NCBI GenBank assembly: GCA_030041495.1
Contig: JASHNT010000126.1
Coordinates: 1 to 43,136, forward strand
Length of the DNA: 43,136 nucleotides
Direction of reading: 5' to 3'
Origin: Bryobacteraceae bacterium
GTDB lineage: Bacteria; Acidobacteriota; Terriglobia; Bryobacterales; Bryobacteraceae
Part shown: in pieces, positions 7,957-15,881 of the stretch
How positions within the stretch are numbered: the stretch's first letter is position 1
How the letters are laid out: the number at the start of each line of letters is the position of its first letter
Made by a program: the position numbers and the translations under genes
The notes under the pieces: model-generated
Database searches by the model: none
What the model was told of the DNA's origin: nothing
Seen by the model: the letters and a program-made list of their open reading frames with translations, nothing else

Positions 7957-9465
7957 ATGACTCTTCGCATCTCCGCAGCTCTCGCGTTGGCGGCCGCTTT
8001 CGCCGCCGCTGAGACCGTTCCCGTTCCCACAGTCACTGCTCTTCCGGTGACGCCCACCTCGCGCCCGTTCATGGCCGCCGATCACACCATGGACCCCGAG
8101 GACCTCTCCAAATCCGGCTACGTCGAAGCCGAGTTCCTAGTGACCGGCAAAGCCAACGTCTACAATTGGGCCTCCGACGGAAGCGTCACGGTCAAGACCA
8201 CCGGCGCGCCGTACACCGGCAAGATCCTGGTGCGCCGTCCGGCCGAGCCTTCGAAGTTCAGCGGCACGGTTGTGGTCGAGTTGATGAATCCCGCGCGCCG
8301 TTTCGATTGGGGCATGATGTGGGGCTACCTGCACGACTATCTCATCGAAAGCGGCGACGCCTGGGTCGGCATCACCATGCCCGGCTCGGTCGCAGGTTTG
8401 CAGAAATTCAATCCCTCGCGCTACGCGTCGCTCTCCTTCGCCAATCCCAGCCCTAACGAAGTCTGCGCGGCGCCGGCCCGGGGACGCGGTCGAGGCCGTG
8501 GACCGGCCGGACCTTCCGCCACCGAAGACGGATTGCGCTTTGACATGATCAGCCAAGTGGCAGCAGCGCTGAAGAGCGTGGACAAAAACATGCCGTTCGC
8601 CGGATTCCGTGTGGATCGCGTTTACATGACCACTCAGATTGGCGACCTGGAAACCTACATGAATGCGATTCATCCGCGCGCCACTCTGGCCGATGGCAAG
8701 CCGGCGTATGACGGTTACCTGGTGAAGAATCCCACCGCTCCGTCGCGCATCAGCGATTGCGGATCTGCGCCCGGCCGCGGCGATGCGCATGCTTTGATCC
8801 AGGATCTGAATGTTCCGGTGATCGCCGTGGCCGCCCAGGGCGAGGTGATCGGCTCGCTGGCTTTCCGCCGGCCCGATGCCGACGGACCCAACGGCCGCTA
8901 TCGTCTTTATGAGATCGCCGGCGCGGCGCACATCGACAAATTCGCTTACGCGACCGGGTTCCCGGCCATCGCCGACCAGACCGCCGCGGTCGGCTCCGCC
9001 CAAGGCAACGCGGAGTGGCCCTTCAATGCGATGTGCGATCCTCCCATTCCTCTGAGCGAGCATCCTTTGCTCAAATACTCCTACGACGCCGCGTTGATGA
9101 ACCTCGACGCCTGGTCGCGCAAAGGGGTCGCGCCACCCAAAGAGGAGCGCATGCAGGTGACTGAGGGTACGATGCCGGAGCTGGTGATGGATGAATTCGG
9201 CCACGCCAAAGGCGGCGTGCGCAACCCATGGGTGGACGTTCCCACCGCGACCTACGCGACCACCAGCCCGGGCCCCGGCACCTGCGCCGAACTGGGCCAC
9301 GTCACCCCCTTCAACGCCGAGCGCATCAAAATGCTGTATCCCAGCGAGCGGGCTTACGCGAAAAAGGTGAACGGCGATGTTGACACCCTGGTGAAGGCTC
9401 ACTGGTTCACGGAGTCGGACGGAAAGAATATGAAAGAATCCTTGGCCGCGGCCTTCGGCAAGTAA
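7957..9465 (+). CDS. Secreted alpha/beta-hydrolase-domain protein with altered nucleophile motif
   Basis: 502 residues; the first 19 (MTLRISAALALAAAFAAAET) form a signal peptide. The body resembles the alpha/beta hydrolase domain family PF20091: VVVELMNPARRFDWGMMWGY, AWVGITMPGSVAGLQKFNPS, a central VYMTTQIGDLETYMNAIHP, YDGYLV, and C-terminal YEIAGAAHIDK with a likely catalytic His. As I recall the family, the nucleophile elbow reads roughly GDSQTGG; here it is TTQIGD, so the serine position (about residue 226) seems to be threonine. An arginine-glycine-rich insert, RGRGRGRGP, lies near residue 175. It could be a weak esterase, a non-enzymatic relative, or use another residue. Confidence 0.7.
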   Translation: MTLRISAALALAAAFAAAETVPVPTVTALPVTPTSRPFMAADHTMDPEDLSKSGYVEAEFLVTGKANVYNWASDGSVTVKTTGAPYTGKILVRRPAEPSKFSGTVVVELMNPARRFDWGMMWGYLHDYLIESGDAWVGITMPGSVAGLQKFNPSRYASLSFANPSPNEVCAAPARGRGRGRGPAGPSATEDGLRFDMISQVAAALKSVDKNMPFAGFRVDRVYMTTQIGDLETYMNAIHPRATLADGKPAYDGYLVKNPTAPSRISDCGSAPGRGDAHALIQDLNVPVIAVAAQGEVIGSLAFRRPDADGPNGRYRLYEIAGAAHIDKFAYATGFPAIADQTAAVGSAQGNAEWPFNAMCDPPIPLSEHPLLKYSYDAALMNLDAWSRKGVAPPKEERMQVTEGTMPELVMDEFGHAKGGVRNPWVDVPTATYATTSPGPGTCAELGHVTPFNAERIKMLYPSERAYAKKVNGDVDTLVKAHWFTESDGKNMKESLAAAFGK

Positions 9466-9491
9466 CACACTCCCTGAGACCGCAAGATCCT

Positions 9492-9854
9492 TCAACTCAC
9501 TGGCGCCGCGTTGCCGCAGCCCGCGCAGAACTTGTCCCCGGCCCGCAACGCAGAGCCGCAATGCGAACAGAATCCGGCCCGCGCGGAGGGCCCTGCTGGA
9601 GGCGGCTGTGGCGGAGGCGGAGCGGGCTGCGGAGGAACAGGCTGCGGCGTCCAAGGCGCCTGCCAATTCCCAAAAGGCGTGGCGCCCGGCGAGGACAGAG
9701 CCCAAATCAGAGCCACGATCCACCCCACCACGGTCCATCCCAGCAGTACATTTACCGCCACGATCGCGGTCGCGTTCTGCTTCTGCCAGCCGATGATCGA
9801 CGGCAGAAAGTACAGCGCAACCATCATGATGAAAAACCCGAACAAATGAAACAT
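9492..9854 (-). CDS. Superinfection-immunity-type membrane protein with C-terminal zinc ribbon
   Basis: 120 residues with GGAGGAACT right before the ATG. Two membrane helices (residues 5-22 and 30-52; the second reads VAVNVLLGWTVVGWIVALIWAL) match the small domain named after the phage T4 superinfection immunity protein Imm. A proline-rich linker (residues 68-87) follows, then CSHCGSALRAGDKFCAGCG, a four-cysteine zinc ribbon. In bacteria the domain is mostly of unknown role; in T4, Imm blocks DNA injection by later phages. The gene is convergent with the hydrolase gene, 26 bases apart, and ends 26 bases ahead of the glycosyltransferase stop on the same strand. Confidence 0.75.
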   Translation of the reverse strand: MFHLFGFFIMMVALYFLPSIIGWQKQNATAIVAVNVLLGWTVVGWIVALIWALSSPGATPFGNWQAPWTPQPVPPQPAPPPPQPPPAGPSARAGFCSHCGSALRAGDKFCAGCGNAAPVS

Positions 9855-9880
9855 AGTTCCTCCCCCCGGGTTGCTTAAAG

Positions 9881-11785
9881 CTACTTGAATCCGATTCCCG
9901 TCAAATCTACACCCAGATGCCGGGCATCGCCCGGCACTGAAAAAGTCTTGTCCACAGCGAAGGTGACCGCCACGCTGGCCGTGCCTACCGGAGCCAGCCC
10001 GGAAATGGTGTAGGTCGAATCCGCCCGCGGCAAATCCTTTTCTACGATCACACTCCCATTAACCGACAAACTCACATGGCGCGCGGGTGCGGAGGGGTGC
10101 AGCCAGAACGATGCCGAAAGCGTCGTCGCACCGGGTGGGACCTTCAGGATCACCGTTGCCTGCTGCTCCGTCCAACCATCGGTTGAAAGCCCGCTCAAAA
10201 TCTGTGCCGCAGCCTTGGGATCTTCCGGGACGATATAACTCAACTCCGGCGCGACGGCGATCTCCGCTCTCACGTCGTCGATCGGCACGGTGGAAAGTTC
10301 AAACGGAAGCAGGCCTCGCGAGCCGAACGAGTACGCCGAGCGTCCCTCGAGCGAAATCAATCTCAGCGGCAGAGCGGGCCGGATTTCTGTATTGGAAAGC
10401 GCCGCTAGCGGAACTCCAGCGGGAACGCCGCCGGCCAACGCGCTGGATACGACGATGTCTCCCGGCTCGACTGCCGCGTTTCTCGGCAAAGCCAAGGCGC
10501 CGTCGGCTTCGAAATAGTAGCGCTCGCCGCCGTCGGCGTTGACCCACACTCGTCTTCCCGCTGCCTCACTCGCCACGGTCCCAGCCAACTGCCGATATGC
10601 CTCCCAATGCTGATAGTTCACAATCGCCAGCCCCACGGACAGAGCCAGTTGTAGCCCCACTCCCGTATATACGATGCTTCTTCGCGAATTGTTCACAGCC
10701 AAACTATTCACAACCACGATAGCCAGCGGCGCGGCCACCGGCAGGAGATAGCGCGCGGAGCCTGCAAAAAACACCGCCATCGCCGGCGCGAAAAACAGCG
10801 TTAACCACAGGGCCGGAAAGCTCTTATGCGCGGCCTGTTGGACGCACCAGCCGAGCACCCACACCCCCAGCGCGAGCGACGCCCAGAACAAAGGATTGAT
10901 GTCGTAGGTGGCTCCAGCCACGGCCGCGATCGCCGCAATAACCCACAATCTTCGTGAGCCGCGCGGGATCAGAAGCAACAGAATCAATGGCGAGATCATC
11001 CATGCCAGGTGCACCACCAGAGCCGTCGCGCCCCTCGCCTTTTGCGCCAGTGCGTTAAGGTGATACGTCTGCATGTATCCGGCGAGCACCGCGGCGGGCA
11101 TCGCACCGAGCGTTGCCCGCTCCCAAAACTGATATGCCGCGAGCGCTGCAGGAGCGGCTAGCGCCGCGATCCAGCCCGGCTTCCAATCGCGCCGCTTCCG
11201 GTACAGGTACACCGCTAGAACCGGCGTGAGGAAAATCGCCTGATACGCCGCCAGCGCGGCAAATGCGGACGCGATCGCTGAGCCGGCTAAATGGCTTAGC
11301 GATTCCCTATCCACCGCGTTAAAGAACAAAGCGACGGCCGCCATCCAGAACGCCAAAAACGGCAGATCCGCTTCAAGCGAATTCCCGTTCACCACGAAGG
11401 CAGGCACGGCGCAAAACAATAGCGTCGCCAGCAGAGGATGATCCGTGAAGCGCCGCGCGAGCGATAGCATCGCCATCGCCGCGATCCACGAGAACAAAGT
11501 GTAAGCGAGGTGAAACGGGACCTCTTTGATATCGCCGAAAATCGCCAGCAATCCACCCAAAATCCAGGAATTCAGCGGCGGATGCGAATTGCCGCGCATA
11601 TCCAGCATCTCGCCGCCAAACAAATACCGGGTATGGGTAGGATGCAGAGGCTCAATCTGCGCGTGCTCCGCGCCGTAGAGATAGTAAAGATCGTCGCCTT
11701 GAATCGCCTGGTTGAGAAAAGGCAGGCGCAGCGCCAGCACCAGCGCCGTCACCAGAAGGACCTGTTTTCGTAGTTCCCGAGTCAC
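9881..11785 (-). CDS. GT39/PMT-type membrane glycosyltransferase
   Basis: 634 residues with a GTG start that overlaps the upstream hydrolase stop as GTGA. Longer versions of the frame only run antisense-like sequence inside that hydrolase gene and were rejected. The first 75 residues have the GT39/ArnT-like pattern: a first helix LLVTALVLALRLPF, then an acidic loop GDDLYYLYGAEHA and SHPPLNSWILGG, as in lipid-linked-sugar-dependent transferases where the acidic loop is catalytic. About ten hydrophobic helices follow to residue 370; the C-terminal 260 residues look like a periplasmic beta-rich domain. The likely role is transfer of a sugar from a polyprenyl-phosphate donor to a periplasmic or envelope acceptor. 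The acceptor is unknown. Confidence 0.75.
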   Translation of the reverse strand: MTRELRKQVLLVTALVLALRLPFLNQAIQGDDLYYLYGAEHAQIEPLHPTHTRYLFGGEMLDMRGNSHPPLNSWILGGLLAIFGDIKEVPFHLAYTLFSWIAAMAMLSLARRFTDHPLLATLLFCAVPAFVVNGNSLEADLPFLAFWMAAVALFFNAVDRESLSHLAGSAIASAFAALAAYQAIFLTPVLAVYLYRKRRDWKPGWIAALAAPAALAAYQFWERATLGAMPAAVLAGYMQTYHLNALAQKARGATALVVHLAWMISPLILLLLIPRGSRRLWVIAAIAAVAGATYDINPLFWASLALGVWVLGWCVQQAAHKSFPALWLTLFFAPAMAVFFAGSARYLLPVAAPLAIVVVNSLAVNNSRRSIVYTGVGLQLALSVGLAIVNYQHWEAYRQLAGTVASEAAGRRVWVNADGGERYYFEADGALALPRNAAVEPGDIVVSSALAGGVPAGVPLAALSNTEIRPALPLRLISLEGRSAYSFGSRGLLPFELSTVPIDDVRAEIAVAPELSYIVPEDPKAAAQILSGLSTDGWTEQQATVILKVPPGATTLSASFWLHPSAPARHVSLSVNGSVIVEKDLPRADSTYTISGLAPVGTASVAVTFAVDKTFSVPGDARHLGVDLTGIGFK

Positions 11786-12480
11786 CACTTGACGGGCACG
11801 CCCGGCTCCAACGTCCACACTTCCGTATCGGGCAGGTCGCGCAGCAGATCCGCGAGCTGCTCCGGTCTTCCGGTGAGCGCCGGGAAAGTTCCAAAATGTA
11901 GAGGAATCACGCGGCGCACACTGAGCATGCGGCACGCCAGCGCCGCCTCCCGCGGACTCATCGTGTACAAATCGCCGATGGGCAGGAATGCCAACTCCGG
12001 ATGGTAGAGCCTCTCGATGAGCTGCATGTCGGTGAACACGTTGGTGTCGCCGGCGCAATACACCGAACGGCGATCCGGAAGCCGCACTACGAATCCCGCC
12101 GCTTCGCCGCCGTAAATAATTTTGCCGTCGTCGAGAATCCCGCAACTATGGACGGCGTGCGTCATGGTCGCTGAAATCGGCCCGGCGGTGACGGTACCGC
12201 CTTTGTTCATTCCGATGACGTTCTTCGCGCCCTTCGACTCCAGCCAAACCGAGGTTTCATAAATCGAAACGATAGTTGGCAAGAACTTCTGCGCCAGCGG
12301 CAGCACGTCATGGACATGGTCGAAGTGGCCGTGCGAAACCAGAATCACGTCCACGCGATCGAACTTGTGATTCTTCGGGTAGACCGGATTGCCTTCAATC
12401 CACGGGTCCACCACGATGACTTCGCCGCTCTCCAGGCGCATCTGATACGTTCCATGGCCCAACCAAGTGATTTCAATCAT
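11782..12480 (-). CDS. MBL-fold metal-dependent hydrolase (UPF0173/UlaG-like)
   Basis: 232 residues from MIEITWLGHGTYQMRLESGE. It has VVDPWIEGNPVYP, the metal motif SHGHFDHVHD, HAVHSCGI, CAGDTNVFTDM and the closing PLHFGTF histidine: all ligands of the two-metal site of this subfamily. A few members cleave lactones such as L-ascorbate 6-phosphate; most, including this one, have no known substrate. The upstream frame reaches 12537 but lacks a start with support, so the ATG at 12480 was chosen. It is the middle gene of the minus-strand operon, 10 bases after the glycosidase gene, and is coupled to the glycosyltransferase by a 4-base overlap. A TAAAAT hexamer, which includes the preceding gene's stop codon, lies seven bases upstream. 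Confidence 0.85.
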   Translation of the reverse strand: MIEITWLGHGTYQMRLESGEVIVVDPWIEGNPVYPKNHKFDRVDVILVSHGHFDHVHDVLPLAQKFLPTIVSIYETSVWLESKGAKNVIGMNKGGTVTAGPISATMTHAVHSCGILDDGKIIYGGEAAGFVVRLPDRRSVYCAGDTNVFTDMQLIERLYHPELAFLPIGDLYTMSPREAALACRMLSVRRVIPLHFGTFPALTGRPEQLADLLRDLPDTEVWTLEPGVPVKW

Positions 12481-12490
12481 CAGTTTGATT

Positions 12491-14272
12491 TTAGTGTGTT
12501 CCTGGCGGCAATTGAATCCCGTCTCCCAGCGCCGCAAATCCGGGAATCGACACGGGCATTCGGCCTGTGATCGGCATCTGGCCGAACAACGCTTTCGCGG
12601 CTGAGAATTCGGATGGCGAGGTGACGCTGAACGTCGCCATGTATGCCGCCACTTTCGGGAACGAAGCCAGCAGATACGGATTGCCGACGGCCACCATCAC
12701 CACGGGAACCGGCCCCTCGCTCAGCTTCTCAATGAACGGTGCGAGATCGCCGCCTAGGGCCACATCGCCGCGATACGCCGCCACGGCGACATTCGCGGAA
12801 ATCACGATCTCGGAGCAACGGCTGGTATCGCCCACCATCGCTTGGAGCGCAGCTTCTGGCATGGTCGAATCCACCGTCACGATCCGCGCGTCTTTCGCCC
12901 GCCGCGCGAACTCCTGCGCGAAACGAGTCCCGCTGATTGAGCCGCGGCTCTGCGTGGCCACAATCACGCAAGATTGATTCGCGTTCTTGAGCGGCACAAC
13001 GCCGCCGTCATTCTTCACCAGCGTGATGGCGCGATCCGACACCCGCTGCGCGCTCTCGGCGGATTCCTTGGCGTCCAAAACATCAGCGACCGCCTCCACG
13101 TTGACCAGCTTGCTTCTGGTCAATCCCAAATGGACCTTCGCCGTTAGCACTCGCAGAGCGCTTTCATCGATGCGCTGGCGCGGGATGCGCCCGCGCAGCA
13201 CGGCCGTCTCTACGGCTTGAATCGCGCGTTCGGGATCGGGAGGCATCAAAAGCACGTCCGCGCCGGCCATGATTGCCCGCACCGAAGCCTCCGCGCCGTT
13301 GAACTCCTTGGTCAGACCCTGCATGTCCATCGCATCGGTGATGATCAGGTTTTGGAATTTCAGCTCCCCCCGCAGCAGCCCGGTGAGCACTCTCGGCGAT
13401 ACGGTCGCGGGAATGTCGTCCGGCTCAATCGCCGGTACCGACATGTGGGCGGTCATGATCGCGTCGACCCCATGCGCGATCGCCGCCTCAAACGGCTTCA
13501 GCTCGATCGCGTCCATGTGCTCGCGATCCTGATCCAACCGTGGCATGTCCAGATGGCTGTCGGTGTTCGTGTCGCCGTGTCCAGGAAAATGTTTCGCCGT
13601 CACCAGCACTGGATTCTTGGGATCGGAATGCGCACCATCGATGAACGCAGCTACGTGCCGCGAAACCGCGTCGGGATCTTCTCCATAAGATCGAATATTG
13701 ATGATCGGATTTTCTGGGTTGCTGTTGACATCGGCATCCGGAGCAAAGATCCACTGAATCCCCAGCGCTCGCGCTTCTCGAGCCGCTGCCTGTCCCTCAT
13801 ATCGCGAGGCCTCCACATCGCCGGCCGCGCCGTAGGCCATGTTGTAGGGAAACCGTGCGGTATAATCCACTCGAAAAGACGCACCCCGCTCGAAATCCGA
13901 ACCCACCAGCAACGGGATCCGCGACATCTTCTGCAACCGGTTCAGCAAGACAGCGGTCGCGTAGGGCTGAGCGATGCGCGTCTGTCCGTCGCGCACCGAA
14001 GTGCCGATAATCAATCCGCCGACGTGCAGATCCCGCACCCAATGGACGTAGCGTTCGAATTCCTTCGAGGTCGAGCTCACCGGTTCGGCGTCAGCCGTGG
14101 CCAGAATCAACTGCGCCACGCGATCGTGTAGGGTCAAAGTGCGCAGCAGAGCCTGCGCCGTGCGTTGCTCCGCCGTCGGCAAAACAGCCCTCGGCTTCGG
14201 CCCCGGGGTTGCCGCAAGCAAGGCTATCGCGGCCGCAACAAGTAAGACAGCCGCTCCTGTCCGCGCACGCAT
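12491..14272 (-). CDS. Exported glycoside hydrolase family 3 protein (NagZ-like beta-N-acetylhexosaminidase)
   Basis: 593 residues. A signal peptide or membrane anchor occupies residues 1-22 (RTGAAVLLVAAAIALLAATP). The GH3 barrel follows, with VGGLIIGTS, LLVGSDFERGASFR, the NagZ motif KHFPGHGDTNTDSHLDMP containing the His-Asp dyad of bacterial beta-N-acetylhexosaminidases, and the nucleophile segment LIITDAMDMQGL. A C-terminal GH3 second domain (about residues 400-590) is present, unlike short cytoplasmic NagZ. It probably trims N-acetylglucosaminyl residues from cell-wall or other glycans outside the cytoplasm. It is the first gene of the operon with the MBL hydrolase and glycosyltransferase. 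Confidence 0.87.
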   Translation of the reverse strand: MRARTGAAVLLVAAAIALLAATPGPKPRAVLPTAEQRTAQALLRTLTLHDRVAQLILATADAEPVSSTSKEFERYVHWVRDLHVGGLIIGTSVRDGQTRIAQPYATAVLLNRLQKMSRIPLLVGSDFERGASFRVDYTARFPYNMAYGAAGDVEASRYEGQAAAREARALGIQWIFAPDADVNSNPENPIINIRSYGEDPDAVSRHVAAFIDGAHSDPKNPVLVTAKHFPGHGDTNTDSHLDMPRLDQDREHMDAIELKPFEAAIAHGVDAIMTAHMSVPAIEPDDIPATVSPRVLTGLLRGELKFQNLIITDAMDMQGLTKEFNGAEASVRAIMAGADVLLMPPDPERAIQAVETAVLRGRIPRQRIDESALRVLTAKVHLGLTRSKLVNVEAVADVLDAKESAESAQRVSDRAITLVKNDGGVVPLKNANQSCVIVATQSRGSISGTRFAQEFARRAKDARIVTVDSTMPEAALQAMVGDTSRCSEIVISANVAVAAYRGDVALGGDLAPFIEKLSEGPVPVVMVAVGNPYLLASFPKVAAYMATFSVTSPSEFSAAKALFGQMPITGRMPVSIPGFAALGDGIQLPPGTH

Positions 14273-14347
14273 TGAATCCTAAAAATAACATCAAAACCGC
14301 AGCTTCATCGTCGCACCCCTTCTACGCTATGGTGGAAGTTCAAGCGC

Positions 14348-14731
14348 GTGGAAGAATACAACGTCTATTCCATGATCGGCGAGGAAGGCTTCGAACGCCT
14401 GATCGCGGCCTTCTATAAGCAGATCCCGCAGGACGAAATCCTCGGGCCGATGTACACCGGGCGCAAGCTGGCCGATGCCGAGCAGCGGCTGCGCGATTTC
14501 CTGGTGGTGCGCTTCGGCGGTCCGGCACGTTATCTGGAGCAGCGGGGCCATCCGCGCCTGCGCATGCGCCACAATCCCTTTCCCATCGACCAGACGGCTC
14601 GCGACCGCTGGATTCAGCTCATGCACAATCCCTTCCAAAAGGCGCAGCTTCCCGCCGACGCCGAGGAGCCTCTTCGCAGCTTCTTCGCATCGACCTCGAC
14701 GTTTTTGATCAATCGAGGAGAGCAGCAGTAG
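14348..14731 (+). CDS. Truncated haemoglobin, group II
   Basis: 127 residues, GTG start (the nearby ATG at 14329 is out of frame). The fold is recognisable from YSMIGEEGFERLIAAFYKQI, GPMYTGRKLADAEQRLRDFL, then RFGGPARYLEQRGHPRLRMR with the proximal His, and the group II tryptophan in TARDRWIQLM. Group II (TrHbO) proteins bind oxygen, carbon monoxide and nitric oxide with haem and are linked to redox and NO stress. The next gene starts two bases after its stop, so the two are probably coupled. Confidence 0.88.
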   Translation: MEEYNVYSMIGEEGFERLIAAFYKQIPQDEILGPMYTGRKLADAEQRLRDFLVVRFGGPARYLEQRGHPRLRMRHNPFPIDQTARDRWIQLMHNPFQKAQLPADAEEPLRSFFASTSTFLINRGEQQ

Positions 14732-14733
14732 CC

Positions 14734-15099
14734 GTGCCCGGCCTTCGAATTTTTCCAATTCTCTCTGTGTTGTTCGCCGGAGCTTTGCTCGCCTCTAACT
14801 TCCCAAAAGTTCCCGCGACGCTGCATTTCTACTTGTGTGCAGTTCCGCTGGCTTTGGCAGGCGCGGGTTACGCGCTGCTCCAGGTCTTCCTCAAGCCTCC
14901 GCGGACGACTCTGCTCAAGCGGCTGCTGCTCGCTGCCACCTTCATGATGTGGGCGGTCGATCAACTGCTTCCTCCCGGACATTCCGCTACCGTGCTTGGC
15001 GACGTCGTGATCGCGGCTTATGTGCTGGATCTGTATTGGCTCGCGCAAGAGCAGCTTTCCTCGCCACCGGTCCAGAGCACCAAGTCGGAAGGAAGCTGA
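14734..15099 (+). CDS. Four-helix membrane protein of unknown function
   Basis: 121 residues, GTG start two bases after the haemoglobin stop. Hydrophobic helices cover about residues 5-22, 28-52, 66-80 and 85-103 (VLGDVVIAAYVLDLYWLAQ), with short charged loops such as KPPRTTLLKR. The C-terminus is polar. I do not recognise a family. Position suggests co-translation with the truncated haemoglobin, so a role in respiration or gas response is possible, but nothing in the sequence shows this. Confidence 0.55.
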   Translation: MPGLRIFPILSVLFAGALLASNFPKVPATLHFYLCAVPLALAGAGYALLQVFLKPPRTTLLKRLLLAATFMMWAVDQLLPPGHSATVLGDVVIAAYVLDLYWLAQEQLSSPPVQSTKSEGS

Positions 15100-15103
15100 C
15101 TAA

Positions 15104-15145
15104 TCGCAGTCGCAAGCCCAAAGATGAGGAGATGTTCCTCTGCGA
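15104..15145. terminator. Candidate bidirectional terminator between convergent genes
   Basis: Outer arms TCGCAG (15104-15109) and CTGCGA (15140-15145) enclose a second hairpin, GAGGA (15126-15130) and TCCTC (15136-15140). It lies just after the stop of the membrane protein and before the end of the nucleotidyltransferase remnant. No T-run follows, so this is a weak call. Confidence 0.35.
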
Positions 15146-15172
15146 CAGATGGACGGAAGGGCGGGCGGTAGC

Positions 15173-15653
15173 TTATTGCCTCGTTTCCTCATCCCGAATG
15201 GAAGCGAGTTCCGCAAGAACTTCTAGGTCCCTTGGGCGGCCCGCGGCCCTCTTAGCGCGGATGAGCTGGTCCAGGCCAGGCACTTGCAGGTGGCTCCGGA
15301 GATCTCAATCTCGATCGCGCCATTCTTGAGATCGGCATATGTTCCCCCACCCGGAATCTCTCCAAGCAGATCAATATCTCCGAGCGACGTGACCAGCGTA
15401 AAATTGAGCCCTCGCTGAAGCGTCGCGGCCTCCCAACGAAACGGCAGGCCGGGGGGGCGCCTCGGAGATATGGCTTGTAGTCTCCAAGTGCGGCCGCCAG
15501 AGCGCTCAAGTTTTGGGCAGAGCGCTCGTAAACAACGTCAAGATCCTGCGTAAGGCGACTCGATCCATGGGCAATCGCCGCCGCTCCGCCTACTACTATG
15601 AACTTGACCTGATGCCCCGTCAACGCGCCCAAAAGCGCTTCAAAATCGGTCAT
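15173..15653 (-). pseudogene. Nucleotidyltransferase (MNT/DUF6036-like), two frameshifts
   Basis: The start MTDFEALLGALTGHQVKFIV and the motif GGAAAIAHGSSRLTQDLDVV (GxxA...T.DlD) match the minimal nucleotidyltransferase fold seen in AbiEii-like toxins and DUF6036 proteins. After about 68 residues the frame is lost in a run of seven G at 15451-15457 (minus strand C7). The next frame carries GLPFRWEAATLQRGLNFTLV and TSLGDIDLLGEIPGGG. A second shift near 15274 moves to LDQLIRAKRAAGRPRDLEVL and a natural end at 15173. Joining the three frames gives a normal-length protein, so decay is recent or the sequence has two base-call errors. It overlaps the small upstream gene by ATGA. Confidence 0.75.
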
Positions 15654-15838
15654 GGCTTGCGCTTTCGCACCTTTTGCCCTGCCCGCCGGAGCTCCTCTGC
15701 GAAGCGCTGAAGCGCCATGGCCTTGCGGAACCGCTCCTCAACGGTGAGTTTCAGGTTCTCGCGAATTAGCGTGCGGTCGATGTCCTGCTTGTAGACTTCG
15801 ACCACGGGATCACGGTATTCGTCAGGAGAACCCTTCAT
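15650..15838 (-). CDS. Small partner protein of the nucleotidyltransferase (antitoxin-like)
   Basis: 62 residues, highly charged, with DPVVEVYKQDIDRTLIRENL and KLTVEERFRKAMALQRFAEE. Short proteins with the pattern IDRTLIRENLKLTVEER precede DUF6036-type nucleotidyltransferase genes in many genomes, and the pair is arranged like a toxin-antitoxin module; this pairing is known to me by gene context, not by a named experiment. The stop overlaps the nucleotidyltransferase start (ATGA). The gene itself is intact while its partner is broken, the pattern expected if loss of a toxin is tolerated and the antitoxin persists. Confidence 0.7.
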   Translation of the reverse strand: MKGSPDEYRDPVVEVYKQDIDRTLIRENLKLTVEERFRKAMALQRFAEELRRAGQKVRKRKP

Positions 15839-15849
15839 AGGTCAATTCG

Positions 15850-15855
15850 ATTATA
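15850..15855 (-). promoter_or_regulatory. Perfect -10 element TATAAT ahead of the antitoxin-like gene
   Basis: On the minus strand TATAAT ends 11 bases before the ATG at 15838, which would place transcription start about five bases before the start codon. No convincing -35 is present at the usual distance, and no ribosome site fits in so short a leader, so the transcript would be nearly leaderless. Confidence 0.45.
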
Positions 15856-15881
15856 CTGGTACGCCATAAGGAGATCGGGGA

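Noticed and set aside
8137-9738. A 533-codon minus-strand frame across the hydrolase gene
   Set aside because: Antisense to a conserved exported protein, His/Arg/Gly-rich and without a recognisable domain.
11786-12145. N-terminal extension of the glycosyltransferase by 120 codons
   Set aside because: The extension lies inside the MBL hydrolase gene in another frame and is arginine-rich; the GTGA overlap start gives a normal first membrane helix.
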